Shown here one piece after another: positions 1 through 11,166 of a stretch of DNA of 64,000 nucleotides. Within the stretch, counting starts at the first letter, position 1, and each line of letters begins with the position of its first letter. A program made the position numbers and the translations under genes. The DNA lies in the NCBI GenBank assembly GCA_050084985.1, contig JBITNC010000001.1, forward strand, positions 77,128,001 to 77,192,000. The letters run 5' to 3'. The notes under the pieces are model-generated. The model was not told the DNA's origin. It saw only the letters and a list, made by a program, of their open reading frames with translations, and made no database searches. The stretch is from Nageia nagi (Eukaryota > Pinophyta).

Positions 1-500
1 ATCCAATATTGAGTGGATATACATATTCTGATTGGGCTAGTTCTTCTAATGATCATCATTCCACTTTTGGCTATGTATTTTATCTTGGTACTTCTCCCAT
101 TACTTGGTCATGTAAGAAACAGCAAGCTATTGCACTATCATCAATTGAGGTAGAATATAGAGTAGTTGTTTATGCAAGTTAAGAGGCACTTTGGATTTGA
201 TAGTTATTGGAGAAGTTTGGCTACCCCTAGTCTTGAACCATAATTCTTTAGTGTGATAACTAGAGTGTGATTCACATTTCACATAATCTTGTTGAACATT
301 AGCACACCAAACATATTGAGGTCTATATACACTTCATCTAGTAGCATATTCAAGATCACATTCTCATCTTGGAGTACATTCCTACAGAGCAACAGATCAT
401 AGACATCTTCACTAAATCCTTTAATCACCTCATTTACTTGACTTGCATGGCTTTCTTGGGGTGTGAGAAGTTATCCTTGGAGGGTGTTTATGAGTAAATC
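1..500 (+). pseudogene. Ty1/copia RNase H tail, decayed
   Basis: This is the C-terminal end of a copia polyprotein, truncated by the window edge. The conceptual translation shows the RNase H landmarks of copia elements: SDWASS near the start, then GYVFYLGTSPITWSCKKQ, LSSIEVEY (the catalytic Glu block), and later HTKHIEVYIHFI and IDIFTKSF. Several in-frame stops and frame changes (for example TAA at about 180) show it is dead. The wording differs clearly from the four Copia elements further right, so it belongs to another copia lineage. The coding trace ends near 497; GGAGGGTGTTTATGAG at 480-495 could be its polypurine tract and LTR start, but I could not find the other LTR end. Confidence 0.8.
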
Positions 501-534
501 TTCCTCTCCATCCTCCCTCTTCTACTATGAGATG

Positions 535-884
535 GTTTTATCTATCTACATTACACATCTATTATTCTATAAGTTCATATGTGTGTTCATAATTTGATTA
601 TTCGCTCATCATTACATTCTTGTTCGCATTTGTAATTTCACTTATCTTACAATGCTAGTAGCATGCAAATTCTAGGATGTCAGCAATGTACTTGTTCATG
701 AATGTATGTCTATCTTTTGTGCATTTTATGATTAATGGAATGAATATAGAATCTAAATAAACACATCTGTATTCCTTCTACATGTTATTGCCATATTTTT
801 AATATATACATCAATATTTACAAAGTAAAGAAATAGTGCATTAATCAACCCCATTTACATTAATCGCATTATTTACCATCTACA
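535..884 (+). repeat. Partial 5' LTR of the Gypsy-like element
   Basis: Aligns to 6019-6371, sharing for example CATCTATTATTCTATAA, GAATATAGAATCTAAATAAA and TAGTGCATTAATCAACCCCA. Roughly 290 bp expected at its left end (the counterpart of 5732-6018) are missing and replaced by the copia tail. The divergence from the 3' LTR is considerable, so this is an old element. Confidence 0.7.
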
Positions 885-896
885 TTTGGTGAACCC
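885..896 (+). other. Putative primer-binding site (Gypsy-like)
   Basis: TTTGGTGAACCC follows directly on the LTR end ...CATCTACA. Position and TGG-rich form fit a tRNA primer site; I do not assign the tRNA. Confidence 0.4.
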
Positions 897-1499
897 AATT
901 GTTCTTACAAACCCTAGAATTTTTCATTTTAGGGCATTGCTTTTTCTGAGGAGTCTTGCATTAAAATCCCTTGGTTTTGTTTTCCTTTTTGGTTAAACTA
1001 ACTTTTCTCCAATTTGAAAACTTTTATTGCTTCAAATAAAATTATTTTCTTGAAAAATGTCACTCTAGAAAAACCCTAGTTTTTGAAGGTCATTTTCTTC
1101 AATTTGGTGAGATCTAACATTAGAAAATTTTGTCCAAACATAATACATACAATTGAGAAGTTTTTTTTATTTTTTTAGGTCTTGATTTGCATATTTCAAG
1201 TGATTTTGAAAATATTTTTGTAGAAAAAGTCACCTTGAAAATCATACATTTTGAAGGTATTTTGCAACTATTTGGCAACTTATTTTATGATAAAAACTTG
1301 CCAAACCCATAGGTCATCATAGTAGAGAACTTTTGGAGATTAATTTGAGCCTTTTGCATACATTTCTATAATATTTCTAAAGGTTTTCATATAAAAATAA
1401 TTTTTTCCATCTTCTTGCATTCTCTCATGGATAAGGCATTTAAAAATAGTTTGTTTGAATGTGACAAGTGATTTATTTGCACCTCTTCCTAAACAAGAA

Positions 1500-2400
1500 A
1501 TGGATTATATGCATAATAGAAAATCTTTTGATGAATTAAGTTTATCAAATTCATGTTTGACTTCTGTGAATGATGATATGCCAATTATTATAGAAAATTG
1601 AGTGCATGATAATGTTATTTCTGATGATATATAGCTAAATTTGATTGTGATGCACATTTAAATTTGGATTCTATGAAAAAGTTTAAAATGAATGATATTG
1701 CATTTGAAAAATTGACACTTCAAAATAATTTCATAAAATTAAAGCACATATGTTAGTAAATCCCTCTTTGATATTTGGAATTTATAATGATCTTGAATTG
1801 AAAGAAAAATATCATGCATTTCTAAGAAAAGAATTAGATAAATTGTTAGAAGATCCATTTGCTAGGCAATATTGTATGCAAAAGTTTGAGAATGAAATTA
1901 TACAAAAGCAACAAAATAAAATATCTTTTCAACCAAAAATTCAACTAAAACTTCAACCAAAACCACAACTTAAACCCCAAATTCAACCAAAACTAAAACA
2001 ATATTAGCAAAGAGTAACATCTCAAGAAATTTTAGAAACACAAGATGCTCATATTGTAGAACAACCTAAATAGGATAGCCATAATTGTTCCCCACCACCC
2101 AATTAAGAGGTCCCCAACTGTGAGATACTTAGTGGACATCGATAAAGGTTAATTATGAGGGATCTAATGAAAAAAGGCTTATTGATGTCATTAAAAAATA
2201 GAACACAAGATAGTGATACTCCAAAGGGAAATGAGGATGTTTATTGCACTTATCATCAATAGAAGGGTCATGCTATAGATTCTTGTCGTGATTTGAAACT
2301 TATAATTTTAGACATGACTACAAAAGTTAAATATCAACTCCCTCAACATGCTTCAAATTTCAGGATTAAAAATTGAATTGTGAAATTTCAAGATAATTGT
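1500..2400 (+). pseudogene. gag-like remnant with zinc-knuckle-like motif
   Basis: An 85-codon open stretch at 1750-2007 encodes a charged N-terminal part (LELKEKYHAFLRKELDKLL) followed by a low-complexity Gln/Lys/Pro run with repeated QPK and QLK units. Further on, at 2245-2286 and in a frame with an internal stop, CTYH, KGH and SC form a C-x2-H...H-x4-C pattern followed by RDLK. This resembles the Cys/His motif in gag proteins of plant Gypsy elements. Stops separate the parts, so the protein is broken. The family assignment rests on this motif and the LTR context. Confidence 0.5.
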
Positions 2401-2829
2401 GATGAGGAATACATCGCAAGTGGCATGCTATACTGCATGCAAGCTACCAACAATGTGAAAATAGTAATGGTAATAATGGTTCTTGTTCTGCACATCTAGC
2501 TAGTCAAGCAAACATAGCCAAAATTTAGTTCAATTAGATCCAGTTGAGATTCAATTACAAGAATATAGAAAATAAAAAGATTGGCCTTTTGAAAAGTATT
2601 AATTTAAGATTTTACTCCTTAATAGTCATTTGCAACAACACAATACATTACCTCCAAAGATACGAATTGAATTTATTGATCTTCTTGAGAGAGTAGCAAC
2701 CCAAGGTATAGAAAATGCAAATTATAATCTAAGTAAAGAAAATCCATTATTCATATAAAAATGTGCTAAACTAATGGGGGTTCCACCACCCCCTAATGTA
2801 CTATAGTTTCTAAATTTTGCATATCATAT

Positions 2830-4240
2830 AGGGTGCATTTCATGTAGGTTGCATATCATGGGTCTAGTCACTGCATCCCATATTAATTTCATTTCATAAC
2901 AACAAAAACAGCTCTATTTCCATGCAAAATAATTCATATCAAATGTAGGGGAGCAACCTCTTTTTATTTTTTGTATAGATCCAAGAAGGATGGCATTGAC
3001 AACATGCAAAAAATTTTAAAAAAAATACATAGAGAAAATCAAGAAAAGTGGATATAGCTTCACTGGGGGCAATTTTAGTTTTAGCTAGGGGCATGATGGA
3101 AATTAGATATTGAAAATTAGAAGGCCAAAATTTAGAATTACAAATTGCAAAAATTGCCCTTCCATGGGGCATAAAGGTAAGTAAAGGATAAGGTATCTCA
3201 TCTCACATGTTTTATGCTCTTCATTGCAAAATTGTCATTGATGAATTAAGACCACTATATTTTCTTTGACTATTTGGTATGAAAAGTAAAGATTTCATTT
3301 GCTATTCTTATGATTTCTATTTCAAACAAAATGCATGTTTTACTAATGAAATTTAAGGCCATTGTATCCTTGAAAATCTGGTATAATATAGCATTATGGT
3401 ATTATCTATAAAATGTTGCATTGTATTGAATATCTGAATTGAACTATTTTCAATGCAAATTGAATGGATTCTTTCTCTTGAATGATATCATCATTGTATA
3501 GATAAATTGAATATATGATCACATATTGCTATTTCATGCTTTATCTTGAAAATTTTATAGCAATTGGAAATATTATTTCATTTAGAAGCAATGAAGAGTG
3601 ATATGGATGATTGTGTTTCAAAATTTTGCAATTGATATAATGGAAAATCTCACATTGCTAACATCATGCAGTTGCTACAAATAGTTTTGTAAATGGGGCA
3701 TATTGAAATTTCATTCAATGTTTACTCATTTCTATGATTCTTTCATGTGTATGCAATATTTTATTGATAAGGATCAAAATTATTGAAAATATGATTATAA
3801 AATTATAGGCATACCATGCCGCCAACAATGTGGATTTATATTGAAAATTGATATATTGAAATGAAAGGCTAATGATTAATTGAATATATGGTACATTGAT
3901 GAGTTATTGGTATACTGATAATTATTCTAAAGCCATGGTCTCCCATGAGCAAATATTGCATTGATTGCAAGACATCACTAGTGTGAGTCATTCAAACATC
4001 ATCCATAAGCTATGAGTTGTCTATCAAGTAGTCTATGTATCATACTCTATATCACTATGGTTGGCATTGACCATAGTAAAACATCTAAATATTATATTTC
4101 ATCCTTGTTATTTACATTGCTTATTCTTTCATGGATGTGATCTATGTGGATTTATGTTGTTTTGTACCATAGGTATTATCTAGGTGGGTATGATTGGTAT
4201 TGATCACTCACCTCTTGTAAGGATAACATAATGTGTGAGT
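2830..4240. other. Non-coding interior of the Gypsy-like element
   Basis: AT-rich sequence without a credible open frame. At 3060-3180 short phrases such as ACTGGGGGCAATTTTAG and CATGGGGCATAAAGG resemble the untranslated part of long Gypsy elements, but I can assign no function. Confidence 0.4.
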
Positions 4241-4254
4241 CATAGACATAAAAC

Positions 4255-4900
4255 ATATGATGGCCAACAACATGGCTAGTGAGAGTTCATTCACTTAAAA
4301 GTAAATTGACAATGCAATCATAAGCTAGATGTTGACATTGGATCATTATAATGGATGATGCATTTTGTTATGTATCCACATGATTTTGCTTTGAACCCAT
4401 CTAAAGCATACTATATTTGGATCATATACATATAAATGAATGATCACCAATGGCCAACAACATAGCTAGTGAGAGTTCACTCACTTAAAAGTAAATCGAT
4501 GATGCAGTTTGAGCTAGGTGTTGACATTGGATCATCTTTAATGGATGATGCATTTTGCTATATATCCATATAATTTTTGCTTTGAACCCATATAAAGCAT
4601 ACTATCTTCAAATCATAGCCAATGATATGACCAATGAGAGTTCACTCACTCTAAAGTAAACCAGCAATATGGCCAATGATACATATTGCTATGTATCCAC
4701 ATATTTTTTCTTTGAACCCATCTAAAGCATACTATCTTCAAATCACACACATACAAACATATGATCATTGATGGCTATCGATACAGCTAGTGTGAGTTCC
4801 CTCACTTAAAAGATAAATCACTGATGCAGCTGTGAGTAAGATGTTGACATTGGATCATATCCAACGGATGAAATAACTTATTATGCATCCATCATTATTT
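4255..4900 (+). repeat. Tandem repeat of about 190 bp, four degenerate copies
   Basis: Each copy holds a GCTAGTGAGAGTTCACTCACTTAAAAGTAAA-type segment, followed by TTGACATTGGATCAT and TTTGAACCCATCTAAAGC. The starts lie near 4259, 4449, 4618 and 4770; the third copy is shortened. The block sits in the 3' non-coding part of the Gypsy-like element. Confidence 0.75.
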
Positions 4901-4929
4901 TATGTCTAACACTTCATTGTAGGCATTTA

Positions 4930-5515
4930 CATCTCGAAGAGTAGAAGAAAAATCATAGAATTCCACATCATTCGTAGCATGCACACTATTCCTTATGCCG
5001 CTAGTGACGTCCCTTTCATCATTATTTCATCTCATTCAAAGTGAATCCTCTTTATTTTAAGGCATGGACATAAGTACAAATGGTTCCTGAGTATAAAAAT
5101 GATAGAACTACTAGATTTATGGTTGAAGTAATACAAGGGGCAAAGACAAATATTCTATCTCCAACATTGGATATGGAACTACATAGCTACCTAATAGCAT
5201 AGTCATTTTCATCATCTAAATAGCATAGTCATTTTGAAGAACAGAAGCAAATTATAGTCAAAACCAGGGTGCCTGCATCATGCTCACTATCTTTCACACC
5301 ATCAGCAATGTACATTTCATTACCATTTCCATGCATCAAAAGCTTAGCTTCTTTGTTTCAAGGTATGGATGTAAGTGCAAATGGTTCTTAGAGTATCAAA
5401 CATGATGGAACTAACAGATTCATGATTGGAATAGTATAAAAGAAACACATCATATCTTCTATCTCTAGCCTTGGATATGGATTTTCATACTCATCCAAAC
5501 ATCATCCAAATAGTA
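4930..5515 (+). repeat. Tandem duplication of about 300 bp
   Basis: Two diverged copies. The anchor AAGGCATGGACATAAGTACA near 5060 matches AAGGTATGGATGTAAGTGCA near 5360, and the flanking GCACACTATTCCTTATGCC and GCTCACTATCTTTCACACC segments keep the same spacing. Confidence 0.65.
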
Positions 5516-5731
5516 TTCCTAAAGACAGCAGCTTTTACCTTGGCTACTCCACTTAAGGATCTTTCCTGGGGCACCCAAGCCAAAAGGGGGGTAGCATAAA
5601 GACCCTCAACATCATTCAATAAAAGACAAAATCAACAAAAATATTAAAAAAATTTTTTTTATGTTTTAGCTACACTTCTTTTTTGGATATGTAATTTCAT
5701 TGCTTCAATCACACATCCAAAGAGGGACAAA

Positions 5732-6371
5732 TGTAGACACCTCAAAATGAACCTTTATGTATTTAATAAATCATTTTAATCCTTTAATAGATTATTATGT
5801 AAAAGGGATTAAAAATGTATAAAATAGGTGTAGGCCATGTATTTGACCCTTGTGGATTGTACAAGGGGTCAAAATATCAAAATCATGTAAACTTGTATCA
5901 TATATAAAGGTATCATTTGATAGCCTATAGAGCATGAGTGAATCATGGGTGATAATCATTTCAAGCTAATATAAAGATTATCAATTGAAAATCATTTAAA
6001 AGATTGCAACTTGCTTTATTTATCTACATTGTGCATCTATTATTCTATAAATTCATATGTATATTCATAATTTGATTATTCACTATTTCACTCATCGCTA
6101 CATTCTTGTTTGCATTTGTAATTTCACCTATCTTACGATGTCGATGATGTGTAAATTCTAAGACATTGATGGTGTACTTATTCATGAATGTATGCTCTAT
6201 ATTTTATGCATTTTATGATTAACAAAATGAATATAGAATCTAAATAAACACTCCTACATTCCTACTACATGTTATTACCATATTTTTGATATATGTGTCA
6301 ATATTTACAAAGTAGAGAAATAGTGCATTAATCAACCCCATTTGCATTAATCGCATTATTTAGCTACTACA
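5732..6371 (+). repeat. 3' LTR of the Gypsy-like element
   Basis: Begins TGTAGACACC after a purine-rich tract and ends ...GCTACTACA, giving TG...CA ends. The last 350 bp match 535-884. Directly after the LTR the sequence reads as PPR protein (IVSWTTTIS), so the element inserted into or beside a PPR gene. Confidence 0.65.
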
Positions 6372-7376
6372 CATAGTTTCATGGACTACAACGATCTCAA
6401 AATATACACAATGGGTTTTCTAAGAAAGCCTTGGAGATTTTCAAGGAAATAAATTATCAAGAGTAAATTTAAACTTTACGACCTTTGCCAGCATTCTTCT
6501 AGCATTCGCCACAATGGGAGCTCTAGAAGAAGGTATAGACATACATCAAAGAGTAGCTAAAAATGCTTTTTCATTGAATGTTGTGGTCATGAGTACCCTA
6601 GTAGATGTGTATGCAAAATATGGAAGAATACACAAAGATTGAAAATTATTTTACAAGATGCATGATGAAAATACAATTTCATGGAATGTAATGATCTCAA
6701 GATATACATAAAATGGGTTTTCTGAGAAGGCCTTGGAGAGTTTCAAGGAAATGTAATTATCAGGATTAAAGCCAACTCTACAACCTTTGGTAGCATTCTT
6801 AGAACATGTGCCACCATAGGAGCTCTAGAAGAAGGTAAAAATATATATCAAAGAGTATTTCAAAATGGTTTTTCATTGAATGTTATGGTTATGAGTGCCC
6901 TGATAGACATGTATGCAAAATGTAGAAGAATACATAAGGCTTGGGAAATATTGTTTGGAAAGATGCATGAAGCAACACAATTTCATGGACTACAATGATT
7001 GGAGGATATGCAATTCATGGTTACAGTGAGGATGCCATTGAACGCTTTGATATGATGAAGCATTTAGGATCCAACCCTAACAATATAACTTTTGCATGTG
7101 TTATACTTCCATGCAGGTCTAGTGGATAAGGGTTGTAAATATTTTAATAGCATGAGTGAATCTTATTACTTTATGCATGCATTGTTGAACTTCTTGGTCA
7201 TGCATGCTATCTCGAGGAAGCTTTGAACTTCATTATCAAGATGCCTATAAAACCCAAATTGGGTGTATGGATGTGTTTTGTTGGTTCTTATAGATCACAT
7301 AAGAATGTAGGAATAAGGGAATTTGTGGAAATAATTTTTTTTTATTGGAGCCTAAATTTTCTCCATCTTATGTTCT
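6372..7376 (+). pseudogene. PPR protein pseudogene, part 1
   Basis: The translation across several frames gives classic plant PLS-class PPR motifs: IVSWTTTIS, NGFSKKALEIFKE, ASILLAFATMGALEEG, LVDVYAKYGRI, then a second round about 300 nt later (ISWNVMISRYT, NGFSEKALESFKEM). It ends in the E-domain phrase LEEALNFIIKMPIKPKLGVW. PPR proteins bind organellar RNA and guide its processing or editing. Several stops and frame slips, including one in a T-run at 7337, show that the gene is dead. The frame breaks off at ...PSYVL at 7376, where Copia-A begins, and resumes at 15102. The beginning is lost behind the Gypsy-like LTR. Confidence 0.85.
7372..7376. repeat. Left target-site duplication of Copia-A
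   Basis: GTTCT; the partner at 15097-15101 is CTTCT. The first base differs. Confidence 0.6.
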
Positions 7377-7848
7377 TGTTAGAATTTGTAATGTAATATT
7401 GTGTGATATTTCTCCTTAATGTAAATTCACTTAATACTTAAAGTATCATTAGATACCTTAAAGTATTGAGAGAATAAAAATAGAAGAAAGATTAAAAATA
7501 AGTATGAGTTTAAAAATAAGTAAAAGATTAAAAATAGAAAAGGGATTAAATATAGAGTGGATTTCTTCTTATAAAAAGAGAAGAACCCTCCCTTTCTCTA
7601 GTTACACAATTGTAATGCAAGCTTTGCTATAGGTTTAGAGTGTGAGAGAGAAGAGATTTTGTAAGAGAAGTTCTTGAGAATAACAAGATCATAGTTAGTG
7701 GACGTACTCCCAAGGAGGGAGAAACCATTTTATATCTTATGTTAATTTTGTGATTAGCTTTAGTTATTATGTTAGTGTTGATGTTGAAAGTGCCTTCTTG
7801 AGATCTTGAAAGATTAGAAGTTAGTTCAGAAAGTGGTTAATTTTTTCA
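7377..7848 (+). repeat. 5' LTR of Copia-A
   Basis: 472 bp, TGTTAGAATTTG ... TTTTTTCA. It contains an imperfect palindrome at 7424-7475 built on AATACTTAAAGTAT and ATACCTTAAAGTATT, and a TATA box TATAAAAA at 7570-7577. Confidence 0.85.
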
Positions 7849-7850
7849 AG

Positions 7851-7862
7851 TGGTATCAGAGC
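7851..7862 (+). other. Primer-binding site, Copia-A
   Basis: TGGTATCAGAGC, the standard complement of the 3' end of initiator Met-tRNA used by plant copia elements, two bases after the LTR. Confidence 0.85.
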
Positions 7863-7926
7863 TTTTCTTGGAGTCTTTGTTCAACAACCTTGAAGGTCCA
7901 TTCCTCCTCTTTCTCCATCTACTTTG

Positions 7927-7938
7927 CTGAGGTAAAAG
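7927..7938 (+). promoter_or_regulatory. Splice-donor-like site in Copia-A leader
   Basis: GCTGAG|GTAAAAG with GT at 7932, 81 nt after the primer site starts. The same GAG|GTAA form occurs at the matching place in Copia-B and Copia-C. Function is inferred, not shown. Confidence 0.4.
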
Positions 7939-8365
7939 GGTTTGAAGATATAATCTCCTACCTCTTCTTTTTCAAATTTTGTTTTTATGACTAACCTTTT
8001 TGGTTCCATAATGATGAAGTTAAGTCTAGCAAAATTTGATTAAAGTAGATAAAATGTAATTATACTAACATGTTAGTTTAATCTAATGTTATTGCTATGC
8101 ATTATTTTAGTTGGTTGAGTTGCAATTTTTTAAGTAAAATTGCCTAATGTGTAGAAATAATAAGCAAGTTTTGAGTAAATTTGCTAAAATTTAGCAATAA
8201 TAGGTTATTATAGCTTAAATTTGCAAGTTTTACTTAATAAAAAATAGAATAAAATTTTGCAAATTTTTTTTTACTATAATACTATTGGTGCAATTTTTTT
8301 TTACAATGCTTGTAAAAAAAACTTAATTGCATGCATGCAAAATCTAGTTATTTAAAATATAAGTT

Positions 8366-8366
<1 letters not shown>

Positions 8367-8409
<43 letters not shown>

Positions 8410-8412
8410 ATC
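8367..8412. repeat. AT dinucleotide microsatellite
   Basis: Long run of alternating TA in the Copia-A leader. Confidence 0.9.
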
Positions 8413-8534
8413 ATTTTTATAATTAAATTCTTAATTTATAAAAAAATTTGGTTTTATTTTTTAAAATTAAAAAAAAAAAAAAATTTAAATTTAAATCTGT
8501 TTTTTATTATTTAAAAAAATAACAAATAAAATTA

Positions 8535-8635
8535 AACAAACCCCTATCAGCCCGTGGCCCTATGGGGCACACGCAACGCGACACTACCAAAGCCACAATC
8601 CTGAGGGCAACACCGTCGGCTCGTTGCCACTTTTT
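8535..8635. other. Short GC-rich island in the Copia-A leader
   Basis: About 100 bp with much higher GC than its surroundings (CCCGTGGCCCTATGGGGCAC and neighbours), flanked by poly-A/T. It lies at the leader position where Copia-B and Copia-D have GC-rich, gene-derived segments, so it may be a decayed remnant of similar cargo. I recognise no protein in it. Confidence 0.45.
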
Positions 8636-9767
8636 TTATTTAAAAAAAAAGGTTTATTTAAATTTTTTAAAAAAAAAAAAAGAGAAAAAAAAACACAGAT
8701 TTTTTTTAATATTTAAATAATTTTTTAATATATATATACAAAAAAATAACATAGTTTTTTTTTTAGGCAAATTTCTTTAAAAAATGAAGAGATTTATTTG
8801 GGTTTTGTTTTTTTTTTTTCAAAAAAGGGGGGAGTTCCTATTTTTTAAGTGTTGTTATTTTTAAAAAAGGGTGATTTCTTTTCTAAAACAAAAAGAAAAA
8901 AAAAAAGGAATTTTTTTTAGAAAGGTGTGGACTTGCTATTTTTTAAGTTTAGGCTAATTTTTTTATTATGAGTAATTTTATTTAGCCTAATATGTCTTTA
9001 TTTGCTAATTTTACCTTAAGTGCAAGTTATTTTTAAGGAATTTATTTTAGCATGCCTTTAAGATAAAAAAGGGGAATTAATTAATCATGCATAGATTAAT
9101 GTTATTGCATAGGTTAATGTTAATTTTATACATAGATTAATAATTTTATACATAGATTAACGTGTTAAATTAATTATGCATGGGTTAATGTTTTAAATAA
9201 TGTATGCATGAATTAATATTTTATCTTAATGCATATTTGATATATGGTTGGATAAAAATTTTAAATGCATGCTTTAATTTTTTTCCCTAGAGCATGTCTT
9301 TACTAAGTGGATAAAAAAAAATTAAATGCATGATTTAATATTTTGTCCTAATGCATGTGAATGAATAAAGTTTTCTTAAATATTTTTGCCTAATTTTTTG
9401 ATAAATTGCAAATAAAGAATTATTTTAAGTCCATCTTTTAAGTAACAAGGGGGAGAATTCCTCATTTTTTATAATGAACCTTTGTAAAGAGATCCATCAG
9501 GGGTTGTGACAAAACGCATTGGACTCTTATGCTCATTTGTTGTTATTTAAAATTAATGAACTTTTGTAAAGAGATACATTAAGGGTTGTAACAAAACCCA
9601 TTGGATTCTTTGGTTCATACTTATGGATGATGTGGGATGTAGTTTCATTTCTTAAATCACTTTATTTTGTTTGCACTTTTACTTAATATGCAAAGTACAT
9701 AAACATAGAAAATTACTTCCCCCTAAACTAAACACATTCACAAGTTTTTTGTGCAACATAAACTGTT

Positions 9768-10160
9768 TGGGGAGCCATGAGATGAGGATAAGGTGCACTG
9801 GAACCTTTTAATCCAACAATCCAAGTGGTGAAAAGTTCATACTTCTTAATTGCCCCTAAATCTTATGTTGGTCTAGACTTAACTCCATATAGGTGGATAG
9901 GCATGTGCGTAGTGATACCACATGTTCACCCATCTATTCAAAGATTATCTTGATAACCTAGGAGAAAAACTTAAAATTTAATCAAAATAATTAATCTAGC
10001 TGATCCAACATATGTCACAACCTTGAAAAATAGCTAGTATTTCTCTTTATAGGAGTATATCACTACCCAAGGTGAACTGGTTGAGGATTGGTAGGACCTA
10101 GGCTCCTTGAGGGCATCCGAGTGAAGGCCTAATTTATAAGAAAATAATCTCAACTTACTC
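9768..10160 (+). other. Conserved leader block, Copia-A copy
   Basis: Runs from GGGGAGCCATGAG to GAAGGCCTAATTT and aligns throughout with blocks in Copia-B (22907-23270), Copia-C (32453-32820) and Copia-D (61725-62092, - strand). Shared phrases include GTAGTGATACCACATGTTC, GATAACCTAGGAG and CCAAGGTGAACTGGTTGAGG. It has no lasting open frame, so the conservation is at nucleic-acid level. Confidence 0.75.
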
Positions 10161-10409
10161 TCCCCCGAGTGATATTTAGTGATGATAAAATGTTGGATAT
10201 ATGGATATCTGTTTGTGCACATGTTGATGTAAAGATTAAGTTTGCAATAATGATGCATATGTTTTAATGATCATTTTTTATGGATTATGATGAAAATGTG
10301 CACATTAGTTTATATAATTGTAAATTTTTTTCTTGTATCCTTGGTTGGATGAAAACTCTTGCTAAATAATAATAGTGCACTTGATGTTATCCATAGTTGT
10401 AAATTTTTT

Positions 10410-10690
10410 AATGGAGTAGTTAAAAGGTTTCCCCTTTTTCCATGTCAGTAAGTTTTTTGATGGAGTGGTTAAAAAGGTTCGCCCTTCTCCATGGTTGAAA
10501 ATTTGATGGAGTGCTTAAAAAGGTTCTCCCTTCTCCATGGTTGAAAATTCGATGGAGTGGTTAAAAAGGTTTGCACTTCTTCATGGTTGAAAATTTGATG
10601 AAGTGGTTAAAAAGGTTCACCTCTCTCCATGGTTGAAAATTTGATGGAGTGTTTCACCCTTTCTCTAGAATTGAAAAGGTTCACCTTATG
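10410..10690 (+). repeat. 46-bp hairpin tandem repeat, about six copies
   Basis: Units start at 10459, 10505, 10551, 10597 and 10643, an exact 46-bp period, with a looser copy at 10410. Each junction can pair CTCCAT of one unit with ATGGAG of the next across a 13-nt loop. At 10580-10603 both arms have changed together to CTTCAT and ATGAAG. The block lies where Copia-B has gag. Confidence 0.85.
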
Positions 10691-11166
10691 CCACTTTACT
10701 TCCATGAGTAAAAAGTTTATCCATTATGGATAAATGCCAATTTACTTATATTACTAGGAAGTGTATTTATGCATTGATGGAAGTTGAATCCTTGTTAATG
10801 GATTAATGCTACCTTCATCCATCATTTGCATCTTAACTAATAATATGGTTAAGTTAGCATTATTTATGATTTGTATGTCTCTATAAAGAAGTTGACTTAT
10901 GGAATCTATAGTTAAGAGATCATGGTCAAGTAAATCTTATCCTATGGCATATTAAATAAGGTATTTTGTTTGAAGGCTTTTTTATAGCTTCTAATCTTGT
11001 GATCAAAATGCCTTAGTGATTAATTTATATATTTGGAACTTCCCTTATGAATGGTGCATTAGTTGTTAGAAACAACGTAATGACTATGAGTTTGGAAGTT
11101 GGTAAAGGTAATTTGTTTGATATTTTTAAAAATATGTGTAACCATATTTTAGATAAATAATTTCTT

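Larger units (their letters stand above)
535..6371 (+). mobile_element. Gypsy-like gag-only LTR element, 5'-truncated
   Basis: About 350 bp at 535-884 repeats at 6019-6371, and the second copy lies at the end of a fuller LTR that starts TGTAGACACC directly after the purine-rich run AAAGAGGGACAAA. This gives an LTR element with internal region 885-5731. The only protein trace is gag-like (1500-2400). I found no protease, integrase or reverse transcriptase. The 3' half of the interior is non-coding with two tandem-repeat blocks, as known for Tat/Ogre-type Gypsy elements. It may therefore be a non-autonomous gag-only element or a heavily deleted one. No target duplication can be tested because the left LTR is truncated. 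Confidence 0.6.
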
